64,000 bases of DNA from Phoronis australis (lineage: Eukaryota; Phoronida; Phoronidae): positions 142,857 through 206,856 of the forward strand of contig NMRA01000525.1 in assembly GCA_002633005.1 (NCBI GenBank). Direction: 5' to 3'. A program made the translations under genes and the position numbers. Under the pieces are notes generated by a model. The model was not told the DNA's origin. It worked only from the letters and a program-made list of their open reading frames with translations, and ran no database searches. Below are positions 55,092 through 64,000 of this stretch, in pieces. Each line of letters starts with the position of its first letter. Within the stretch, counting starts at the first letter, position 1.

Positions 55092-58000
55092 CTGTAAGAA
55101 ATGAAGCATAATCAAATATACAATAGAAGGTAGAAATACAATAAAGCTTCAAGTTTCATTTTCCAAGAGACCGATGTGAAAGCACAACCCAAATTGAGTG
55201 ATGCAATAACAAAACTGCAGTAATAGATGGCTTCGATTCCAGGAAAGGCGTAGGCACTTTTGGTAGCAAAGAAGAAACTTCAGTTTACACAATCATTAAT
55301 GTAAGCATTATATGTTGCTATGTTTTGTGATTAAACCAAACCACTTGGCCAGACACAAGACCAGAACCAAGATGACTGCCCTAAAGGACAAGCAGCTAAC
55401 TGTAAATTGGAATACAACTACATGGTACCAGAAAGTTTTATAACAACCCAACTCTCCAATAGACCACCATTAGGTTATTACCGGTAAATAGGACCTTATC
55501 GACAACCCTGTACACTTGGCCAAATATTTAAAAAACTACAGAAAGTGATTCAGTAAAATAAAATGTTCCTGAAAGTGGAAAGCTTTTAAACTCAGTGATT
55601 TTTAAAATTGTCGTTCAGTCTATAAATACAATCAAATAAATGCCGTTTATCATTTCCAAGTTCTGTACCATAGATTCCATCAGCTATTGTTTTGAGAAAT
55701 CATGAGCAAAGTAACAAAGTTAGCCTTCAAAAAATTAAAAACATCAATTTTGGTAATTACTATCATCCCAACACTGGAGATTTCATCAAATCCAGGAACA
55801 TGTGTCTATTTAAAGATGCCAAGTGCTGGGAGGGGACACATAAGTGGATGTCAGTTATTTTGTTAACTATCATTGACTGACTAAGTTTACAATATTTACA
55901 ACATACCATAAATGTTTACACAGTAACATAAATAACCTAACAATGGCATAATGTGAATTGCATATTCTGACCTCTGAACTATCAGACAGCACGATCAGCT
56001 CTGACAAGAGAGTCCTGAAACAAAGAAGAAATTGTTTTCGGCTTTGTGAGAACATGGTACAAAGCAGAAAAAGAATTTAACAGAAACACAAACCTCTATA
56101 GCACGCCAGTATAAATTTAGAAGCTAATGCTTAATGGAAGATTCTAAGATGATGTTATGAATGATTTAGAACAATATTTATAGTGCTATATACATGAGAC
56201 ACATCCACAGCATCAGAGGCAAGACCAAGAAAACACCACGAGGTAGACATGCTCCAAACACAAAAGGCCACCTCAAGATAAGCTACGGAGAGAGGCAAAA
56301 AATCGCCTGGGAGTGGTAATCCAAATGCCTGTTGTTCTATTTTTAAGATAATTTCAGTTAAGGTACAACATTCAACAACTTACTACCCTAACTGTCTTAT
56401 AAGTTCAAATGAGTACAGTAAATCCTCACCTAATTAGCACTAAACATGGTGGATGAGTCAAGTGTTACTTCTGTCAGATAGCTGCTTCACAAAAGTAAAG
56501 ATTAGGTATATGTCGGTATGGTTTGAAGTGTGTTAATGTCACAAAACAACACTCAAGGTAAAGTTTCCATCATTTGCAGCAAGATAATGAGCCCTTGAAA
56601 AACTGGAAAATGGCAGTTATTTTTGTGCAAAGAGTACACTTCAACTACAATTAGAGCAGTACCACAGTTCTTCCCTTACTTCACACTCACAACTTTTGTC
56701 TAAATCATTCTTTTTCTATTTCTCAAAGGATTATTGTATAAAATGCCATGAGTAAAAACACTAAAACAGTCAAAGCTTTCAATTCAAACCCAGCACAGGT
56801 TCTTCTTCAGTAATGAGTGACACAACATCTTCACTGAAAAAGAAACTGTGGTGGGTTTGTAAGCTTCGGCTTTTAAAATATTTTGAGGGTATCTTATCAA
56901 ATCTATTTACTTATAATACTACTAATAAAGTCGGTTATGCATATTGATTTTACTGATGTTATTCCTATAAATGGTAAGACGGTAGATCAGATGTCTTCAT
57001 GAACGCTGATCTGTCCTGTACTCAAACATTATAAATACTAGTAGATATCTTCAAATACAAATTCCACACCTGAACACAGTAAATCGGACGTTGGTTTCTA
57101 AAACCCTCTAAAGACAGAATGAGAGATATTGCCACTTTGAATGAGGTGTCAAAGTGCGTACACTCACGCTTATCATGACAATAGTCAAAGAACCAACCCC
57201 GACTCTCAAACATAGATTCGGGTTTGGTTTGCTTGAAACCTTCAGCAACAACCCGGCAGATGTAACTGGCTAACATGATCAAAGTTTTTACAAGTAGGCT
57301 AATACACTGACCATAGAATAGTCTTTGCTGTATTTGTTGAACAACGACCACAAGAAACTCAGATTTCCAACAGCTGTTGACCATGACAATGCATTGTTGA
57401 ATTTGAAATTGAAATAACAGCCATGCTCGACGATACATTAAAGTCCTTCCAAGGCCGCTAAATTTTGAATATATGAATGACCGTGAATATCTACGGGACG
57501 GTTGCACGGTACCATGGGGACGACAATGGCCAATCCTGGCACAGGACATTTAGTGAGGGAAAATTCGCTGACCAACCAGCGTAGACGGGAACTGGGAATT
57601 TCCAGTGGTTTCATTAATGTTCGATGTATGTGACATATATGTATATAATCCGGTACGATTTAAGAAGTAAAAGCGTCGGTATATTGAGAGCTGTAATCGA
57701 GAATACAGGAATATGAGCCCGGGTTTTGACAATTCTTACCGTTTCCCAAACTTCGTTTCAAAAATGGCTGCTCAGGGGAAATCCCTGACGGAGATAGTGA
57801 ACTGCATTGCGCAAGCGCATTCTCAAACTACACCCGCAGCCTGTATGAATGGCGTACTTAACCACACGACATGTGACCCCCAGCATATAGAGACTCCGGT
57901 TTAAAGTCTGAGGGTAATTTTAGATCGAGTGCGTCCCTCATTGTACGTAATTGCTTTCCAAGGCAACTGGCGCGCATCAAAAATTATGCTGTAATCATGC

Positions 58001-58338
58001 CTTTTTTCTTACCACTGGAATAACATAATTGTGCACTGCATTCACTTTACTTTCATTCGGACAGATACCTCAGTTGAAATAGTGAGTTTTTGCATACGAG
58101 ACCTAAGGTAAAAATTTACAACGGGGTGCTCAGACGACTGAATTCAAATTTTGTCCCACCCCCAGTAGCCATCATTGCATTCGCTAATGTCATACGCGTG
58201 TTGTCGCTAAGGCTCTGCATGCAAATTATTGGAATTAAACCATGCCCTGCATAGAAAATAACGACAAGAGCACGCAGGTCCCAATTCAGTGTATTTTTTC
58301 TGTTTGATTGAATTGAAATGCACTCAAACGTACTTTAC
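55092..58338. other. Upstream of adaptor gene, probably 5' UTR intron
   Basis: The spliced leader of the adaptor gene requires an upstream exon, so at least part of this is intron. A 175-codon ORF on the minus strand (57022-57549) has no recognised domain. No other gene is supported. Confidence 0.45.
57761..57819 (+). promoter_or_regulatory. YY1-like and NRF1-like motifs
   Basis: AAAATGGCTGC at 57761 is one base from the YY1 consensus, and TGCGCAAGCGCA at 57808 is one base from the NRF1 consensus. Both are typical of CpG-type promoters. This could be a start site for the adaptor gene or for an unrecognised transcript. Confidence 0.3.
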
Positions 58339-58477
58339 CATCGCTAGTCGCTGAACGTATGGGATAGCAGACAAACACCAGAAAGATCAGAAAAGCCCGG
58401 CGAAGACTAAACGTGAGCGTCCACGGGTCGGGTACACTCACACGGATTTGGGAGCTGGGGGTCCGGCGTTTTTGCAT
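58339..58477 (-). CDS. Candidate upstream first exon with hydrophobic segment
   Basis: The ATG at 58477 opens 46 codons with a strongly hydrophobic run AFLIFLVFVCYPI near residues 29-41 followed by polar RSATSD, then a GTAAAG donor in phase 1. That phase fits the acceptor at 55092 of the adaptor gene, giving ..SDGLSLTMSYEND without a stop. It could be an alternative first exon that adds a signal-anchor, or the first exon of another secreted protein, or chance. Confidence 0.3.
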
Positions 58478-59679
58478 GTTTTCTAACTGAAACTGGTCCC
58501 TGAAAGTCCAAAGTTCAAACGTTTGTACGTAAGTAGAACAGTTATAGTAGTACTTGTTGAGGATGGGCGATCGCACGGCGGATAACCGGCTTATCATATG
58601 TCAGTCACTGGACTGCCCGCGCCTTCGTCGGTCCTAAATTTCAAAACCTGGTGTTCATGGGTCAGTCGTCCATTGGCACCAAATCCGTGAACCAAAATTA
58701 CCGTCCAGAGCACTCCCTCACTATCAAAAACAGAAAGTATGAAACAGGTTACCCAGACACACAAACGTGTCAAACCTTTCCACGAGACGGAAAGAACACA
58801 AGGCTCTTGCCACATTTCACTGAAAAGAAAATGGCTTACTGAGCCACTGAGTTAGCCAGTTCCCTCCCATGTGCCTGTTGATCTTTCAATTTATTTGATG
58901 CGATAGGAACCACTATCGTGGTAGGGAACATTTATATAACACTGAGAAACCAGATTCTCTGGTACGTATCTTAGATCGACAATTTTCGTTAGTTCTTGGA
59001 CAAACAAGTCTCAAATTAATCAACGTTGCTGCCAAAGAGACTTTCTGCTTCATGACTGTCAGTATCAAAACCTCATGAAACGAATTGCAACACAAATCAG
59101 TTTACACGATGCATCTTCAGGCCTAGAAACAATAATAACTTTTTTACTCAAGGCAACTGAAACTTTCGAATTTGGCGTTTAAATAACGCGTATCGCGTAC
59201 GGGGAATGAATTTTTATGCTCTTGGCCGACACAGGCGATCGTCTTTCTGTTGAAGAAAAGAGTGTCTCACTTGTTCTAAACAAGTAATAAGAAAGATTTT
59301 TTTCGAAGTTTCTGTTCAGACACGTTAACATTACACGCACTTCAGTTGATTGAATTAGTTGTTCCAGACGGTCATATTACTTTTCACTTTTTACAGCCAG
59401 ACACGAGATAAACCTGTAAAACATGTCGTTTAGGGAATTGAAGTTTTGTATATGTTTATACGCGAAAGAAACTCGCCAATACAGCCTATAGAAACTGCAA
59501 GAACAGTTCAATTTAGACCAACGGTCATCTGTCGCCAACACCACAGGTAGACTTTAGTCTACACGCATCGACCGATTTTTCCCACGAAGGTGAACTGGCC
59601 TCCCACTCAATTTTACCTTTAACGTGGCTTAGTCGTAGAAATTCCAGCGCATCAAATTTATCAACATCTTCACTAAGCC

Positions 59680-59732
59680 CAATGAGCTATACCAGGTATA
59701 GCTCATTGCTAAGCCTAAGTCTGAACTTAGGC
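59680..59732. repeat. Two adjacent hairpins
   Basis: CAATGAGCTATACC pairs perfectly with its complement at 59695-59708 across one base. GCCTAAGT-CTGA-ACTTAGGC follows at 59713-59732 with 8 bp arms. Confidence 0.85.
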
Positions 59733-62370
59733 GAACCCAAAAGTTGTACGCGGCCTACGCTAACTCGACGCCCAGAATGAATCAGAATTCCATTCATAAG
59801 AATCATTCTTCAAAGTCACACCCCTGACAGTTGTTTCTTTCCCGGATAAAGGCAACAAAGCGCCAACCATACATAACGTCAAATTTGTCGTTATAGAATT
59901 TTTTACACACAAAAACGGCGTGTCAATGCATTTTACACTCCTCATCAAATTTTTTATTACGACTTTCCTGCAATGGTGGCCAGTTATTATACCTAAATTT
60001 TCTTGAAAGTATAGAATATGAAACATACTGCCATCTAATCATATCAATTACAAATTGACAAGACGAATAGACACTGAATCGATTGCTTAAAATTTTATTG
60101 AACTTGCATTCAGAGGCCCGAAAGCCTACAACTTCAAATCGTCAGACAAAACAGATTTGAAACGGTTAAGAAACAAACGCTAGTTTCTCGTTTTCTTTAG
60201 TATTCTCATGTCGAATATTTAGTATTCGTATTTGTATTATGGGAGAGACGGTTTCCGCTTCCGTTTTTGATAAAACTTATGAAACTTGTGGTATTTAACG
60301 CAAGCTAACGAAACGTCTTTCTAAGCGATACTCACTCCATATGGCATCGAATCTTTTCAAAGCAAATTTTCACGTCTAATAAGTGATTATTTATTCCTTC
60401 CTTGGTGTTAGCCAGTGCGTCAACGGAAACACATAAAAAATAAGATTTTTTCACGGGATACTGTCCTGGGTGTTTTTTATGATTTTTATGTTTATATATA
60501 TATATATCCCGAAGATTATGCCATGGTCAAGTACTGGAATTTGGTCCACGAGTATGGAGCTCGGTCACCGGTTATGGAATATTCTTGATGGGTGGGTGGA
60601 GTTCAGGAAGGGCGAGGTATTGGTATTTCAACCGCAGGGTATGTGCTGGTCTGGGACTGGGGTTTAATGGGAAATTGAAACTAAAATTTAGAGGCGCGGC
60701 CATGGAATCGTATCCGGCACCGTATGAATTAAAAAGGTCATATAAAAAAACGTTCATGTTTTCGACGAGTCTATATTCCTACTTTCTCCAATTGCCGCAG
60801 GTGACCTCATAGTATACATTTTGGCCAACATTAGTACCAGGCCAGACGCGGGATTTACATGAAGTATGTGAATCGTCCCACGCCCACACCAAATGCGTAA
60901 AACAAAAGCGCATAGATTTTCTAAAATACGTCACGCACTTCATACACGCAAAAAGTAATAACAATTGCTGCGTTCCATAAACTCAATACATAAGCCATGC
61001 GCCTGCGACGGGAAATCTTCGCTTATGGAGCAGAAACAGGGAATTTTATCCCATTAATTATTGATGAATTCTATCCCACTTACACCCAAATTTTGGTCGA
61101 TATACATTTTAAAAAATCGTTGATAAGAAATTGCGATCAACAAAAATTGCCTGTGTAATTCAACATTCCAACATCACGGACGAATCACTTCAGTGTCCGC
61201 TATTTTGCCAGGTTACGCTGGAACAATCTCGATAGTACTCGGGAGACACTTGCCTTTCGCGTGATTTTGTGAGATCTCACTTTTCTTGGTCTACGGAACT
61301 CTGCCCTGGTTTAACTTCTCATGCCGATCCGCAATTATAAACTCGGGATCTATGTCTACGTCTACATTTATTCTGGCTTATATTGCAAATCTGTCTTTAG
61401 CTGGACATTGTTTACCATTATCTCGGGTTTTCCACCGGCGTTTCATAAATAGTATTACTACCTGTTTACACTGGTACATGACCTGAGTGAGGTGTCAAGA
61501 GAAGGTCAAATAAACAAACGTAGTACGTGTAGAGTACAACCAATATTACTAATCAAAGTACGAAGACATTTTACCTCACAATGCATTAATTTGACACGTT
61601 CTGTTGTGCTGATTGTTACTTGTTTGTATATTGCTTATTCAGGTTATAGAAACTTCCACATCCGTTAAGTTTCGTCAAATTTAAAACGAAAACTTAAGTC
61701 TAAACCTTACAAGTCAAACTTAGATCATTTTCCTAGAACGAATTAACCACAAAATTAGTTTTATTTTAAAATTGACTCAACGTTAAGATTTGTCTTGAAA
61801 CGAGCCCTAAATCACCATATTTGAGCATCATCCTAGGTATTGTACAGTGGCCGTGGAACACTAAAATAACTTTGAAACTTGGGTTATTTTATACGACAAA
61901 TGCGAAATCTAATCAATATAATATTCTAACTATAACCATTCTAGGGACAGCGCGCGAAGGAGTTGTGAAAATTCACCAATCCGAACTGAAGTATTTCGCG
62001 CGAGGCACGTGCGCCGAAGCTTTTCATGTCGCTAAGCCTTGGTCCAGGATCGGTACATGTCCAAAAGAGACATTATCGTTTTTACGGTCATAAAAGTTTT
62101 GTTGGACAGCAAGATTTTTGAAGTTGTTCGCTTTGACCAGAGTAAACAACAAAATCCGTTGTGTTTCGATGATTTTATTCTGACAATTGTCACTGACATT
62201 CGCTGAAATCAAGACCGACAACTTTATCAGCAAAATACGCGTACAATATTTCATCATTTATCAAACCCGATTTGGCTACGAAGGCGAAGGTACCCGGTTG
62301 AATTCACGCTGGGTTGATTTCCGAAAATCACTTTCTTGCCGCTAATGTCAGTTTAAACAGTGCCATTGCA

Positions 62371-62433
62371 AAATGAAGTTAGGCAAAATGAAGTTAGGCA
62401 AAATGAAGTTAGGCAAAATGAAGTTAGGCAAAA
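62371..62433. repeat. 15 bp repeat, 4 copies
   Basis: AAATGAAGTTAGGCA is repeated four times without change. Confidence 0.95.
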
Positions 62434-64000
62434 CTCGTCACAATCGTTTTATCCTTGATTACACCAGTTTGAGAGCACCGAATGAGTTTTGTCAATGGAA
62501 ACTTTCAAATAGGAACATTTCGTAACTCACAGCGCTGTATACAAGGAGTGGAAACTATTCCACGGCTGCGCGTCTAAATTCCAGCTACAATCCCTAACCC
62601 AGGCCACTACAGGCCTCAGTGCGGATTCGAATCTGCCACGTCCGCGGGCGCAGCATAACATTCCGCTAGAGGGGCTAAATGTCACTTGAAACCCTGACTC
62701 CTGAAGTCGCTGGCATTGATTTGATATCAGTGAATGTCTGAGAATTGGCGATTTGTACAATCGTCACAAAAACATAACGGATTTTGTTCTTTTATATCTA
62801 GTCCAGCAACAGTCCCAGAATTCTTTTTTGAGCGATAACAACGATAATGTTTCTAACTAGGGGTGCGAGTCTGAGGGTGTATACAGTGGTCCGGCGATAC
62901 TGGGATTTAAGAGTTCGTAGAGTGACAATTGATGGTTTGCATCCCAAGGTGAATACGCGTTTCAACTGTCGATTTTGGTTTCTTATTAGAAAGCGAAGAT
63001 CACTGACATTCATTTTTACGGCCATTTTGTGGAACATCACCCTAAATTGAAAAATTATCAAATTCCGTTTATCTTGAGAAAATTCGTTATTATACTGATA
63101 TTGCGCCGTTTGGGAATAAGTCTTGACTTTGATATAGCGTTTTGAAACTAAAAAAATGCGACCAAAATGTGTTTATTGAAATAGTAGAGTTTCTGATGAA
63201 GGAAACCAACTGATTCGGTTTTAAGGGACGTGTCCACCTGAGTTTTTTTATAAGGAACAACCCATGAACAGACACCGATCCTATAACTTAAAGCAAGTGA
63301 AATTCAAAAGACATTTTTATAAGAAAATTTGAATTATGTTCCTCTTTGCAATTCAGAATTTTAAAATATTTTCTTTATGAGAACGATAAATTCTGGGAAA
63401 TTGCGCTGAAGTTTAGGCTAAAAAATAGTAAAGCTAGTTCTAGTCTGATTTTTCAACATTGACTTGATCACGTGATTGAATTCTGTAAACAATTTTTAAC
63501 GAAAACTTCAGTTAAAGTTAGCCTAGTTTATTAAACTATAGCGATTTTTCAACAGCTTATTTTTGTTGAGACTGTTGGAAAGCTAAATTAACGAACCCCT
63601 GGGAAAATCTTTTCTATTTATTTTCAGCACCCGGGTTGGAAGACGAGCAAGCATTAAATTTTATTCGCACACATTAAGGTCCGAGTCCTTTCCCAAATAT
63701 TTTTGCTCAAAGGTTTAGCACATGGGTGCAGTCCGCGTAGGCGAAGCAACACACACACAGAGCCAGTGTCCCATATGGGGCCCACATTTACAGATTCAAT
63801 TTTATATGCGGTTCCTTTTCAAATTTTCAGAATATCAACTGTTTCCAAAGAAAGTTAATATTATAGCTGTTTTTTGTATTTCAATTCCACAAGTTTGTAT
63901 CATTCTACGGAATATATTAAAAATATACATAAATTGCGACCTTACCGTATAACTCCGAAAATAAGACCATGCGGAACAATGCGTTTTTCTCAGCAAGATT

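Larger units (their letters stand above)
58600..64000. other. Right flank, no gene recognised
   Basis: Short ORFs only. It contains two small palindromes near 59680-59732, a (TA)n stretch at ~60490-60508 and a 15 bp repeat at 62371. Confidence 0.5.

Noticed and set aside
57022-57549. 175-codon minus-strand ORF as a gene
   Set aside because: Unusual length for AT-rich DNA, but the composition is mixed, no domain is recognised and no convincing splice context ties it to another exon.
62570-62650. Second tRNA-like sequence with GGATTCGAATC
   Set aside because: The T-arm stem does not pair (GCGGA against CTGCC) and no A-box lies at the right distance.

Overview
The window is eukaryotic nuclear DNA from an animal: AT-rich, with small exons split by large GT-AG introns, many minisatellites and short DNA transposons, and two isolated N bases (27727-27728 area and 30503) that mark it as draft assembly. 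Protein and intron structure fit an invertebrate metazoan. The abundance of intronic minisatellites and palindromic MITEs would suit a lancelet, hemichordate or similar marine animal, but the sequence alone does not fix the species.

Three protein-coding genes can be reconstructed exon by exon with matching splice phases. (1) Minus strand, 14677 down to 455 and running off the left edge: a CP2-family transcription factor (TFCP2/UBP1/TFCP2L1 group), 10 exons visible, covering the N-terminus, the CP2 DNA-binding domain and most of the SAM-like domain. (2) Plus strand, 15689-31965: RHEB, the small GTPase that activates mTORC1. It has 8 exons giving 182 residues, all G boxes and a C-terminal CTIS farnesylation box. 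Exon 7 is present twice in a ~1 kb duplicated block joined at an N. A probable ~3.1 kb 3' UTR follows. (3) Minus strand, 55077 down to 51324: a 565-residue coiled-coil protein with two C-terminal zinc fingers that resembles the TBK1-binding adaptors AZI2/NAP1 and TBKBP1/SINTBAD. TFCP2 and RHEB are head to head, with start codons about 1.0 kb apart and an ETS site near RHEB, so they may share a promoter region.

Layout: 1-14.7 kb TFCP2 with intronic repeats; 14.7-15.7 kb shared upstream region; 15.7-35.1 kb RHEB, whose intron 1 holds two apparently complete non-autonomous DNA transposons, a tRNA-derived SINE and a ~965 bp tandem duplication; 35.1-51.0 kb intergenic, with two MITEs and two 5'-truncated copies of one LINE; 51.0-55.1 kb adaptor gene; 55.1-64.0 kb its 5' flank, with a candidate upstream first exon at 58.4 kb.

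The most notable non-genic signals are: an array of eight CTCF-core-like motifs at a regular ~142 bp spacing (8.7-9.7 kb); two minisatellites that have copied a splice site (the exon 6 acceptor of TFCP2, four copies; the exon 2 donor of RHEB, six copies), where every extra site would introduce a stop; and a 27 bp minisatellite carrying six E-boxes and six p53-type half sites. The genes are functionally separate (transcription, growth signalling, innate immunity/autophagy); nothing in the sequence shows that they act as one system.
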